Assembly (NCBI GenBank): GCA_030053995.1
Contig: JASGCP010000002.1
Coordinates: 1-50,797, forward strand
Length of the DNA: 50,797 bases
Reading direction: 5' to 3'
Source: Phycisphaerales bacterium
GTDB taxonomy: Bacteria > Bacteroidota > Bacteroidia > Chitinophagales > Chitinophagaceae
Shown here: piece by piece, positions 20,098 through 30,075 of the stretch
Numbering within the stretch: the first letter of the stretch is position 1
Layout of the letters: each line of letters opens with the position of its first letter
The notes under the pieces: generated by a model
Told to the model about the DNA's origin: nothing
Seen by the model: the letters and a program-made list of their open reading frames with translations, nothing else
Databases searched by the model: none
Program-made: the position numbers and the translations under genes

Positions 20098-20811
20098 GTG
20101 ATTTACAAACGCATCTTACTAAAAATTTCCGGCGAGGCGCTTTTAGGTAATAATGGTGAAAGTTTTGAGCCGTTACACTACCCTACTTTATTGCAATATG
20201 CACAAGATATTAAAGACGTTGTTGATCAGGGTATTGAAGTGGCAATTGTTATTGGTGGCGGGAACATCTTCAGGGGTAGCAACGAATCAGAAACTGGTAT
20301 CGAAAGAGCTCATGGTGATTACATGGGTATGTTAGCTACGGTAATTAACGGCATGGCGATGCAAGCAATCTTAGAAAAGCAGGGGGTCATTACTCGATTG
20401 CAAAGTGCTATTAGTATGGAGGAACTCGCCGAGCCATATATAAGAAGAAAAGCTATTCGTCATTTACAAAAAGGGCGTGTTGTTATTTTTACAGGGGGGA
20501 CTGGTAACCCATATTTTACAACAGATACAGCTAGTGTTTTAAGAGCAATAGAAATAAAAGCAAATCTTATCTTAAAAGGAACACGCGTAAATGGCGTTTA
20601 TAATGAAGATCCTGAAAAAAATAAAAACGCTGTACAATACCATAAAATTAGTTTTCAAGAGTGTATCAAGCAAGAACTTAAAATTATGGATGCAACTGCT
20701 TTTACACTCTGCATGGAAAATAATTTACCCATTATTGTTTTTAATATGAACGAAAAAGGCAATCTGTTACAAGCTATTACAGGTAAAGCTATTGGCACAA
20801 TCATTCAATAA
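20098..20811 (+). CDS. pyrH: UMP kinase
   Basis: YKRILLKISGEALLG, VIGGGNIFRG, FTGGTGNPYFTTDTASVLRA; GTG start. Confidence 0.97.
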   Translation: MIYKRILLKISGEALLGNNGESFEPLHYPTLLQYAQDIKDVVDQGIEVAIVIGGGNIFRGSNESETGIERAHGDYMGMLATVINGMAMQAILEKQGVITRLQSAISMEELAEPYIRRKAIRHLQKGRVVIFTGGTGNPYFTTDTASVLRAIEIKANLILKGTRVNGVYNEDPEKNKNAVQYHKISFQECIKQELKIMDATAFTLCMENNLPIIVFNMNEKGNLLQAITGKAIGTIIQ

Positions 20812-20883
20812 GTTGCACACCTATTCAAAATAATATAATAGGCATAAATATCTGATATTAAGAAAGCATATCAGTAGTATTGA

Positions 20884-22257
20884 TCAAAAAATGGTGGTTA
20901 AATCCTCTATTCTTTGTAAAGCAATTAGATTTATTTTTTTATTCTTTGGTAAATTTTTATGATTACTACTAACATACATTTTTGTAAATCCTAATCTTTC
21001 AGCTTCGGTGATTCTTTGCTCTATTCGATTGACAGCACGAATAACACCATTAAGACCTATTTCACCAGCAAAACAAGCATCAGGAGGAATAGCAATATCC
21101 TTATAAGATGATAATAAAGCCACGGCAATGGCTAAATCTAAGGAAGGATCATCAACTTTAATCCCCCCAACAAAATTTAAAAAAACATCTTTATTAAAAA
21201 ACTGGTATCCGCCTCTCTTTTCCAGAATTGCTAACAAGAGTTGTAGCTTTCGGGTATCAAATCCATTAACGGTTCTTTGAGAAGTCCCATAAGCGCTCTG
21301 GGTAACTAATGCCTGCACTTCCAATAACAACGGTCTAAGTCCTTCCATACTCACCGCAATTGCACTACCGCTTAACGACTCTTGTTTTTGACTAATAAAC
21401 AACTCTGAAGGATTAACAACAGCACGCATACCGGCTACGGTCATTTCATAAATTCCTAATTCTGAGGTACTGCCAAATCTATTTTTCAGGGTTCTAATGA
21501 TTCTGTAATTAAAATGTGTATCTCCTTCAAACTGCAAAACGGCATCAACCATGTGCTCCAATACTTTAGGACCTGCAATAACCCCTTCTTTATTAATATG
21601 CCCTATCATAAAAACAGGCGTATTGGTTTCTTTTGCAAATCGTTGAAAAGTAGCCGCACAATCGCGCACTTGAGTAATACTACCAGCACTAGATTCTAAC
21701 AAAGGATTAAAGACTGTTTGGATAGAATCAACAATGACCAAATCAGGCTTGATAAATTTAATTTCCTTAACAATAACAGCAACACTCGTTTCACTGAGCA
21801 GATAAAATTGGTTATGGTGCATATCAATTCTATTTGCACGCATTTTAATCTGTTGCTCACTTTCTTCACCAGATATATACAATATTTTTTTATTAGTCAA
21901 TTGCAATCCAATCTGTAATAACAAAGTACTTTTACCAATGCCTGGTTCGCCGGCAAATAAGATAATACTTCCGTAAACAATCCCACCACCCAATACCCTA
22001 TTCAATTCTACGTCATTAGTAATAATCCGGCTATTGGTAGCCACTTCAACATCATCTAACAAAATTACGCGGTTGTTATTTTTAGGAGTGCCACCAGCGT
22101 CTGCTTTCCAATCCTGTTGTTGTTGCTTTGGTTCTTTTTCCACTACTTCTTCCACAAAAGTATTCCACTGATTACAACTAGGACACTTACCAATCCATTT
22201 AGGGCTTTCATGTCCGCACCCCGTACAAAAAAAAGAAGTTTTTACCTTAGCGATCAT
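20884..22257 (-). CDS. radA: DNA repair protein RadA
   Basis: CTGCGHESPKWIGKCPSCNQWN zinc finger, GEPGIGKSTLLLQ Walker A, KNRFGSTSELGIYEM, Lon-like C-terminus. Confidence 0.97.
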   Translation of the reverse strand: MIAKVKTSFFCTGCGHESPKWIGKCPSCNQWNTFVEEVVEKEPKQQQQDWKADAGGTPKNNNRVILLDDVEVATNSRIITNDVELNRVLGGGIVYGSIILFAGEPGIGKSTLLLQIGLQLTNKKILYISGEESEQQIKMRANRIDMHHNQFYLLSETSVAVIVKEIKFIKPDLVIVDSIQTVFNPLLESSAGSITQVRDCAATFQRFAKETNTPVFMIGHINKEGVIAGPKVLEHMVDAVLQFEGDTHFNYRIIRTLKNRFGSTSELGIYEMTVAGMRAVVNPSELFISQKQESLSGSAIAVSMEGLRPLLLEVQALVTQSAYGTSQRTVNGFDTRKLQLLLAILEKRGGYQFFNKDVFLNFVGGIKVDDPSLDLAIAVALLSSYKDIAIPPDACFAGEIGLNGVIRAVNRIEQRITEAERLGFTKMYVSSNHKNLPKNKKINLIALQRIEDLTTIF

Positions 22258-22394
22258 AAAAAGGATGGAAGTTAGATAAAATTGATATAATTAACAGCGA
22301 AGATTGGATAACAAGGCATGTTACAGCTTTAATCTATTTGTTCAAACATCACCAAACTTAATAATAGATAGTGTGCTATAGAACAAACCCAACA

Positions 22395-22979
22395 TCAAGA
22401 CTTTAATGCATCTAACTGAACATTTAGTTTCAAAACATTAATGGTAGGAATACCAAATAAACCAAGCCATGGTTTACTCGTATTATCTTCAATAAGTTTA
22501 TTCACCTTGTCAATAGAAATGCCTCGAGCAGATGCTACACGCTTTGCTTGTATTAATGCACTTTCAACGCGTATATCGGGGTCCAAGCCACTACCGGATG
22601 CGGTAATCAACTCAGCGGGAATATCCTTCAACGAAACGGTGGGGTTTTTAGATAAAAAATACGCTGCACGTATTTTCAATGTATCAAGGTAAGCAGAATC
22701 AGTCATGCTCAATTGAGATGCAGATGGCGACATAGCATTGTAATAAGAAGCGGATGGTCGTCCCCAAAAATATTTATCTTGCGTAAAATCTTGTCCGATA
22801 TTATAAAAGCCATAAGAGCTGTCCCCATTTGCATTATTTGTATAATGAATAACTGAACCTTCCCCGTGGTTAGGTGCAATTACTTGAGCAAATCCGAGCA
22901 AGATTAAGGTATAAACTACACACAAAAGAATCAACAGTAAAAGAGATAACTTAAGAGATTGTAACACTGAATGTATCAT
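22395..22979 (-). CDS. kdpC: K+-transporting ATPase subunit KdpC
   Basis: N-term TM; YFWGRPSA, SGSGLDPDIRVESALIQAKRVA motifs; follows kdpB. Confidence 0.96.
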   Translation of the reverse strand: MIHSVLQSLKLSLLLLILLCVVYTLILLGFAQVIAPNHGEGSVIHYTNNANGDSSYGFYNIGQDFTQDKYFWGRPSASYYNAMSPSASQLSMTDSAYLDTLKIRAAYFLSKNPTVSLKDIPAELITASGSGLDPDIRVESALIQAKRVASARGISIDKVNKLIEDNTSKPWLGLFGIPTINVLKLNVQLDALKS

Positions 22980-23004
22980 TGGATTTTATAAATTAAAAAC
23001 ACCC

Positions 23005-25053
23005 CTATATAAAATAAGTTAAAATCATATCTATCAATTTAATTCCTATGAAAGGGACGATAATACCACCAATACCATAGATAAGAAAATTTCTACGCAA
23101 CAGTTCAACAGCACCAATAGGGCGATAGGTTACCCCTTTCAGTGCCAAGGGGATTAATGCTGGAATAATCAATGCATTAAAAATTACGGCCGACAAAATT
23201 GCCGTAGAAGCAGAATGCAAATGCATGATATTAAGAGTTGCTAAAGAAGGCACGGTTGCCAAAAACAAAGCTGGAACGATAGCAAAATATTTAGCCACAT
23301 CATTAGAAATAGAGAAAGTAGTTAATGCCCCTCGCGTCATTAACAATTGTTTACCCACTTCGATTATTTCAATAAGTTTTGTAGGATCATTATCCAAATC
23401 AACCATATTGGCAGCTTCTTTAGCAGCTTGCGTACCGTTATTCATAGCGACTCCTATATCGGCTTGAGCTAAAGCAGGTGCGTCATTAGTACCATCACCC
23501 ATCATCGCCACTAATTTACCACCCATTTGTTCTTTTTTGATATATGCTAATTTATCTTCTGGTTTAGCTTCCGCTATATAATCATCGACACCTGCTTTCG
23601 TAGCAATATACTTTGCTGTCAAGGGATTATCCCCGGTTACCATAACGGTTCTAACACCCATATTACGCAATCTCAAAAATCGGTCTTGAATACCGGGCTT
23701 AATAATATCTTGCAATTCAATAACACCGAGTGCTTTTTGATTTTCAGCAACAACCAACGGTGTACCACCATTAGATGCAATAAGATTAACATACTCCTCC
23801 AACTTAGGTGGAAAGTCATTACCGGCAAGCATACAAATTTTTCTCATGGCATCAAATGCCCCTTTTCTAATGCTAATTTGCTTTCCATCAGCATCGGTGT
23901 AATCAACTCCGGAAGATTTAGATTCAGCTGTAAACTTAATAAATCTCGGATTATCAACTTTAAAAGTCAATGGATCCATACCTGATAACTCAATAATTGA
24001 TTTACCCTCTGGCGTATCATCTATCATCGAACTTAAAACGCTACGTCTAACCAAATAATCCTTATCAACATTATTAACCGGATAAAAATTAGTAGCCTTT
24101 CTATTACCGATGGTTATTGTACCGGTTTTATCCAATAAAATAGTATCCACATCCCCGGTTGTTTCAACTGCCTTACCAGATTTTGCAATAACATTCGACT
24201 TCAAGGCTCTATTCATACCTGCTATACCTATGGCAGACAATAAACCACCGATTGTTGTTGGAATCAAACAAACAAACAAAGCTAAGTAAGATGCTATATA
24301 GATATTGGTATGAGCATAAGAGGCAAAAAAGTATAGTGTTAGGGTAACCAAAATAAACATAATTGTAAATCCGGACAACAAGATTAACAAAGCGATCTCA
24401 TTGGGTGTTTTTTTTCTGTCGGCACCTTCAACAAGTGCGATCATTTTATCTAAAAATGTTTGTCCTTGTACGACCGTTACCAAAACTTTAATTTTATCAG
24501 ACAACACCTTTGTCCCCCCGGTAACAGAACTTTTATCGCCTCCGGATTGACGAATTACTGGTGCACTTTCGCCCGTAATAGCACTTTCGTCCACCGTTGC
24601 CAATCCCTCAATAATTTCACCATCCATAGGAATTGGATCACCGGCACTACAAACAAATACATCACCTTTTTTAAGTAATGCACTTGAAGTAATGGTTATT
24701 GATCCATCTTTATTAAGAACTTTTGCGGGCGTATCCTCGCGCGATTGTCGCAAAGAGTTAGCCTGTGCCTTTCCTTTGGCCTCCGCTATTGCTTCGGCAA
24801 AATTAGCAAAATATACCGTTGCTATCAAAATAATTGTAACAGCCAAATTAAAACCAAATGGTCCAAGAATACCCACATCTGCCTTATGTGCAGATATCCC
24901 ACTCAATAATGTAATAATAAGCATGATCATGCTACCGACTTCAACGGTAAACATAACGGGGTTTGACAACATTTTAAAGGGATGGAATTTAATTACGGCT
25001 TCCTTCATGGCTTCCTTTAACTGATCCCTAGTAAACATAGCGGTTTCTTTCAT
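23005..25053 (-). CDS. kdpB: K+-transporting P-type ATPase subunit KdpB
   Basis: DKTGTIT phosphorylation site, TGES loop, MMGDGTNDAPALAQADIGVAM. Confidence 0.98.
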   Translation of the reverse strand: MKETAMFTRDQLKEAMKEAVIKFHPFKMLSNPVMFTVEVGSMIMLIITLLSGISAHKADVGILGPFGFNLAVTIILIATVYFANFAEAIAEAKGKAQANSLRQSREDTPAKVLNKDGSITITSSALLKKGDVFVCSAGDPIPMDGEIIEGLATVDESAITGESAPVIRQSGGDKSSVTGGTKVLSDKIKVLVTVVQGQTFLDKMIALVEGADRKKTPNEIALLILLSGFTIMFILVTLTLYFFASYAHTNIYIASYLALFVCLIPTTIGGLLSAIGIAGMNRALKSNVIAKSGKAVETTGDVDTILLDKTGTITIGNRKATNFYPVNNVDKDYLVRRSVLSSMIDDTPEGKSIIELSGMDPLTFKVDNPRFIKFTAESKSSGVDYTDADGKQISIRKGAFDAMRKICMLAGNDFPPKLEEYVNLIASNGGTPLVVAENQKALGVIELQDIIKPGIQDRFLRLRNMGVRTVMVTGDNPLTAKYIATKAGVDDYIAEAKPEDKLAYIKKEQMGGKLVAMMGDGTNDAPALAQADIGVAMNNGTQAAKEAANMVDLDNDPTKLIEIIEVGKQLLMTRGALTTFSISNDVAKYFAIVPALFLATVPSLATLNIMHLHSASTAILSAVIFNALIIPALIPLALKGVTYRPIGAVELLRRNFLIYGIGGIIVPFIGIKLIDMILTYFI

Positions 25054-25075
25054 AATAAATTATAAGTATAATGCT

Positions 25076-26791
25076 CTAATGACAAGTAAAAAATTCAGCG
25101 AAAGGACCTAGTACCAAAGCTGGAAAAAAAGACAATGCGGCGACAATAACCATAATAGAAAATACAATTACGGAAAAAGTAGCCGAATCAACTGCTAAAG
25201 TGCCCGCGGAGGTGGGTATATATTTTTTTGTTGCTAAAGATCCGGCAACTGCAACAGCACCAATAATGGGAATATATCGGCTCAGCAATATGACAATTGC
25301 AGTAGTCATATTCCAATAGTCAAGTCCATAGTTAACGCCCCCCATTGCACTTCCGTTATTAGCGGTTGAAGATGAATAGGCGTATAAAATTTCGGTAAAT
25401 GTGTGATAACCGTGATTAATAAACCAAGCATGCTGATATGCATCAGTATTCAAAGAGTAAACAAAAGTAGTTAATGCCGTAGGAACCAATATCAATAAAG
25501 GATGCAATAAAATAACAATAACAGCGATTTTCATTTCTTTTGCCTCAATTTTTTTGCCCATAAATTCAGGCGACCGACCGACCATCAAACCGGCGACAAA
25601 GATAGATATAATAATGAACATGTAGTAATACATAAAACCAACACCGGCACCGCCAAATAAAGCATTGATCATCATAGCAAGTAAGGCAGAAGTGATGGTT
25701 ATTGGGTGCAAACTGTCAATGGCACCATTTTCAGAACCATTAGATACAGCCGTAGTAGTGATAGCCCAAAAAGATGTTGATAGTGCCCCGAATCTTGTTT
25801 CAACGCCTTCCGTACTACCATGTACTTGTGCTACCCCTATTTTTTTATCTATGGAAGTATTGCCTTTGGATTCAAAAAACAGGCTAGGTACTAATAACAA
25901 CAGTGTACCGAAAGTCATCACCCCAAAGATCATCGCCGCAAACTTTTTTTGGTTAACAAAAAAACCAAATGCAAAAACAAATGCCATGGGAATTAAAAAT
26001 ATACTAATTAGTTCAATAGTATTCGTAAAATAGGTTGGATTTTCAAAAGGATGGGCACTATTAGGTCCAAACCATCCACCGCCATTAACACCTATTTGTT
26101 TGATTGCTAAAAAGCCAGCAACTGGTCCCCGAGCTACTGTTTGTACTACACCTTCTAATGTTTTAATCGTACCGTGATCCTTAAATGTCATGGGTACACC
26201 CTGCCACATCAGCAAGATCGCAACGACTAAACAAATTGGGAATAATATACGCGTACAAGATCTAACAAAGTAATAATAAAAATTACCCAAATTATTGGTA
26301 GATCGATTAACAACCGATTTGAATATCAGAACCCCAATGGCTAATCCGGCAGCAGAAGTTACAAACTGAAAAAATGAAAGAACAAATATTTGCGAAAAAT
26401 AAGTCAACTGCGTAGTACCTGTATAATTTTGGATATTACAATTAGCCAAAAAACTTATGGTTGTATTAAATGCAGCAATAGGACTTAAAGCATCGGGGGC
26501 GATATGATCAGGATTGAGTGGCAAGGATGTTTGAAAATTGAGAACAACAAAACCATAGATAAACCAAACTAAATTAAGAACTAAAAAGGCATACAAGTTT
26601 TGTCGCCATGACAATGCCTCCTGTGCATTAATCCCCGATAATTTGTAAAAAAAATTTTCGATGCCGTTAAATAAGAAATCAAGGAATGTTTTCTTTCCCG
26701 AATAAACATTAGCCATGTATTTACCTAAAGGAATAGCCAACGCAACGGACACTAAAAAAGTTACAATAACCCCAAAAAGTTCACTATTCAT
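25076..26791 (-). CDS. kdpA: K+-transporting ATPase subunit KdpA
   Basis: GVNGGGWFGPNSAHPFENPT, NCNIQNYTG selectivity-filter-like loops; 571 aa polytopic. Confidence 0.97.
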   Translation of the reverse strand: MNSELFGVIVTFLVSVALAIPLGKYMANVYSGKKTFLDFLFNGIENFFYKLSGINAQEALSWRQNLYAFLVLNLVWFIYGFVVLNFQTSLPLNPDHIAPDALSPIAAFNTTISFLANCNIQNYTGTTQLTYFSQIFVLSFFQFVTSAAGLAIGVLIFKSVVNRSTNNLGNFYYYFVRSCTRILFPICLVVAILLMWQGVPMTFKDHGTIKTLEGVVQTVARGPVAGFLAIKQIGVNGGGWFGPNSAHPFENPTYFTNTIELISIFLIPMAFVFAFGFFVNQKKFAAMIFGVMTFGTLLLLVPSLFFESKGNTSIDKKIGVAQVHGSTEGVETRFGALSTSFWAITTTAVSNGSENGAIDSLHPITITSALLAMMINALFGGAGVGFMYYYMFIIISIFVAGLMVGRSPEFMGKKIEAKEMKIAVIVILLHPLLILVPTALTTFVYSLNTDAYQHAWFINHGYHTFTEILYAYSSSTANNGSAMGGVNYGLDYWNMTTAIVILLSRYIPIIGAVAVAGSLATKKYIPTSAGTLAVDSATFSVIVFSIMVIVAALSFFPALVLGPFAEFFTCH

Positions 26792-26792
26792 T

Positions 26793-26873
26793 TTAAAATT
26801 TTTCTGGATTTAACAAAATATAGAAGTGAAAAATCAACAGCAACACCGCCAATAAAAACAACATATAAGTCAT
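26793..26873 (-). CDS. kdpF: KdpF small subunit (26 aa), not in the ORF track
   Basis: Reading the minus strand gives MTYMLFLLAVLLLIFHFYILLNPEKF*: single TM plus C-terminal PEKF, immediately upstream of kdpA. Confidence 0.9.
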   Translation of the reverse strand: MTYMLFLLAVLLLIFHFYILLNPEKF

Positions 26874-27168
26874 AAATCTGTAATTTTAAGCTGAACAATA
26901 AGGTATTTTTGAGAACACCCTTAAGTATGCATAAGTATAAGATAAGGCATCTGATAAAAAAAATACATGCCCCTAAAGGTTATAAAAAAAACGGAGCAGT
27001 GCGAAAAAGAAAACAAAACACAAGCCCCCCAATAACATAAGACCTAAAAAAATCATCATAATAGTAATAATAATAATCTGCCAAGTTACATTAAAAAAAA
27101 TTATCATTAAAAAAAAATTATATCAGAAAATGAAACAGAATAAAACAACAGTTGTGCCCTCCTATCAT

Positions 27169-27768
27169 TCAGTTTATTATTTTCTGCAACTCAACCATTA
27201 CGCTATACACAGGCAAACCGATAACATTATTGATATCCCCATTTATTTTTTTAATACCGACCAAGCCAATCCATTCCTGAATACCGTAGCTACCTGATTT
27301 GTCGAAGGGTTTAAACAAATCGATGTAATATTCAACTTGTTGCGAATTAAGTTCGCCAAATGTTACTTCAGTCACTTCGGAAAATTCGCTAACACGATCA
27401 CCATAAGTGATAGAAACACCGGTGATAACTTGATGGGTTTGATTACTAAGTCCCAGTAACATTTTCTTTGCCGCATCTTTATTACTCGGTTTACCAAGTA
27501 CTTGATCATGCAGCATTACAAGTGTATCAGCAACCAATATAATATGATTTATTTTTTCAGGATATCGTTGAATAATATAATTACGCGTCGCTTGCATTTT
27601 CTTTCTCGCTATAAAAACAGGAATTTCTTGAAGCGGTAAGGTATGAGGATAATCTTCTGCAATTGATATTTCAAGAACCTCATACTGCAAACCAGCCCTT
27701 GCTAATAAGTCTTTTCGCCGTGGCGATTGGGAAGACAAAATAATTTTAGGAAAATTATCAAACATCAT
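27169..27768 (-). CDS. maf: Maf-like nucleotide pyrophosphatase
   Basis: ILSSQSPRRKDLLARAGL, ADTLV, GKPSNKDAAKKMLLGLS, GSYGIQEWIGLVGI. Confidence 0.94.
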   Translation of the reverse strand: MMFDNFPKIILSSQSPRRKDLLARAGLQYEVLEISIAEDYPHTLPLQEIPVFIARKKMQATRNYIIQRYPEKINHIILVADTLVMLHDQVLGKPSNKDAAKKMLLGLSNQTHQVITGVSITYGDRVSEFSEVTEVTFGELNSQQVEYYIDLFKPFDKSGSYGIQEWIGLVGIKKINGDINNVIGLPVYSVMVELQKIIN

Positions 27769-27865
27769 GCGTTATTTAAAAAATATAGAAATTAATATAA
27801 GCAGTCTCAATAAAAAAATAAAATTATTATAAAAAACTGAATCACCATCCCAGTGGTATAAAAGA

Positions 27866-29164
27866 TCACTTTTGTAAATAAACAGGTATCTTCTTAAAAC
27901 ATTCAAAAACACGATTTAATTCATCATCAGTAATACAATAAGGAGGCATTAAATAAACGGTATTACCTAAAGGTCTAATAAACACGCCGTCGGCTAAAGC
28001 ACCGGCAGTAATTTTGGGGGCTATGGGATTCAAATAGTTATGATTACTGTCAGCAACTTCAAAAGCCAGAATTGTCCCTATGCTACGAACATTAATAAAT
28101 GGCAATGATTGATCGGCCTTCAACCAATCAACCATTTTTTCGATTCCACCTTTTATCCGCTCAATATTACGCATTGTTTCCTCTTTTCTCAACAAAGTTA
28201 AGCTAGCTAAAGCAGTGGCACAGCCAACAGGATTAGCCGTAAAAGAGTGCCCATGATAAAATGTTTTCGTTCTATCATCTGTAAAAAAAGGTTTATAAAT
28301 AGCATGAGTACAAGCCGTTACTCCTAAAGGCAGATACCCGCCTGTTAACCCCTTACTTAAGCAAATAATATCAGGTTGTTCAGCCATATAGCTACTAGCA
28401 AATAATTTACCAGTTCGCCCAAACCCTGTCATTACCTCATCAGCGATACAAATAATATTCAGTTGTTTACAAACAAGCAACAGTTCCTGTAGCAAAGATG
28501 CATCATACATTTTCATACCACCGGCACCTTGAATTAAAGGTTCATAAATAAAGCCGGCGATATTATCAGCCTGCTGTTTTAACAGGTTAATAGAATCTTG
28601 AATTGTATGCGTATCGGGTCTCGGCAACTGTATTACTTCAAAAAGATAATCTTGAAAAGCATGCGTAAAGGTACTTTTTTCACTAACACTCATACAACCA
28701 AAAGTATCACCATGATAGCTATCTGTTAAAACAACGATTTTTTTTCTTTTCCGTGTTGCTGGTGTATTTTGATTCCACCAATATTGTAAACACATTTTTA
28801 CGGACACTTCTACTGCGGTACTACCGTTATCAGAATAAAAAATTCTACTCATATTCGGGGGCAATATATGCAGAAGACTTTCTGCCAAATCGACAGCGGG
28901 TTCATGAGTAAAATTAGAAAAACTAACATGGGCAAGGGTGAGCATTTGTTTATACACCGCCTCAGCAATAAAAGCATTTGAATGCCCGTGCAGTGTTACC
29001 CACCAGCTACTAATAGCATCAATATACTGTTTTCCATTACTATCATATAACAGCGTATCCTTAGCTTGCGTAAGAGCGATAGGAACTAAATAACCTTTTT
29101 GGGTTGTGTAAGGGTGCCATAGCATAGCTTGGTCCCTTTCAATAATGGTTCTGTTTGGTATCAT
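27866..29164 (-). CDS. bioA: Adenosylmethionine-8-amino-7-oxononanoate aminotransferase
   Basis: LWHPYTTQKGY, SSWWVTLHGHSN, FYSDNGSTAVEVSVKM, CLSKGLTGGYLPLG PLP-Lys region. Confidence 0.95.
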   Translation of the reverse strand: MIPNRTIIERDQAMLWHPYTTQKGYLVPIALTQAKDTLLYDSNGKQYIDAISSWWVTLHGHSNAFIAEAVYKQMLTLAHVSFSNFTHEPAVDLAESLLHILPPNMSRIFYSDNGSTAVEVSVKMCLQYWWNQNTPATRKRKKIVVLTDSYHGDTFGCMSVSEKSTFTHAFQDYLFEVIQLPRPDTHTIQDSINLLKQQADNIAGFIYEPLIQGAGGMKMYDASLLQELLLVCKQLNIICIADEVMTGFGRTGKLFASSYMAEQPDIICLSKGLTGGYLPLGVTACTHAIYKPFFTDDRTKTFYHGHSFTANPVGCATALASLTLLRKEETMRNIERIKGGIEKMVDWLKADQSLPFINVRSIGTILAFEVADSNHNYLNPIAPKITAGALADGVFIRPLGNTVYLMPPYCITDDELNRVFECFKKIPVYLQK

Positions 29165-30075
29165 CTTAAATTATTTTTTATTTTATCAAATTTTGCACGC
29201 TTCAAAGCCGACTTTTTAAATACTTTATTAAATATTTCCTTAGTCATTTCTTGCCACTCCTGAGTAGATAAATTAAGGATTTCGGGAATAGGGGTAAACT
29301 GTTCTTCTTCATGAGCTTTTGCAAATCTATTCCATGGACAAATGTCCTGACAAATATCACAGCCAAACATCCAGTTGTTCAATTTTTCTTTGACCTCATA
29401 AGACGGTAAAAGATCTTTCAGTTCTATAGTAAAATAGGCAATACATTGATTAGCTGCAATTTCCTTATTAGGAAGAATAGCTTGCGTAGGACAAGCATCG
29501 ACGCAACGATTACAGGTACCACAAAAATCATGTACAAAAGGTGTATCAGCGAGCAAGGGCAAATCAGTAATTAAGGTTGCAATAAAAAAAAACGACCCTG
29601 TTTTTGGCGTAATCAAATTACCATTTTTTCCTACCCAGCCTAATCCACTCTTAACAGCCCAAGCTCTTTCCAAAACTGGAGCTGAGTCAACAAATCCGCG
29701 ACCTTCAAATGAACCGATCTGATCTTGTAAATCTGTCAAAAAAATCTTCAATTGTTGTTTAATAACAAAATGATAATCTTTACCATAGGCATATTTAGAA
29801 ATCTTTGGGGCGTTATTTTTTTGCAATTGAGCGGGATAATAATTTTTCAACAAGGTAATCACCGAACGAGCAGAAGGCATTAATTTCTTTGGATTCACCC
29901 GTAAATCGAAGTAGCGTTCCATATAACTCATAGTACCATGTAATCCTTGAGATAGCCATTTATCCAATCGTTTTGCGTCATCCTCTAAAAAAGCCGCTAT
30001 TGCAACACCGCAATAATCAAAGCCCAAACGAACAGCGGTATCTTTGATAATTTTCTTATAATCAGTTTCCATCAT
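29161..30075 (-). CDS. queG: Epoxyqueuosine reductase
   Basis: CGTCNRCVDACPTQAIL and CDICQDICPWN 4Fe-4S motifs; GWVGKNGNLI. Confidence 0.94.
   Translation of the reverse strand: MMETDYKKIIKDTAVRLGFDYCGVAIAAFLEDDAKRLDKWLSQGLHGTMSYMERYFDLRVNPKKLMPSARSVITLLKNYYPAQLQKNNAPKISKYAYGKDYHFVIKQQLKIFLTDLQDQIGSFEGRGFVDSAPVLERAWAVKSGLGWVGKNGNLITPKTGSFFFIATLITDLPLLADTPFVHDFCGTCNRCVDACPTQAILPNKEIAANQCIAYFTIELKDLLPSYEVKEKLNNWMFGCDICQDICPWNRFAKAHEEEQFTPIPEILNLSTQEWQEMTKEIFNKVFKKSALKRAKFDKIKNNLR

Noticed and set aside
20821-20876. Small inverted repeats between pyrH and radA (CCTATT/AATAGG; CTGATAT/ATATCAG)
   Set aside because: 6-7 bp stems with no U-tract; plausible bidirectional terminator but not supportable.
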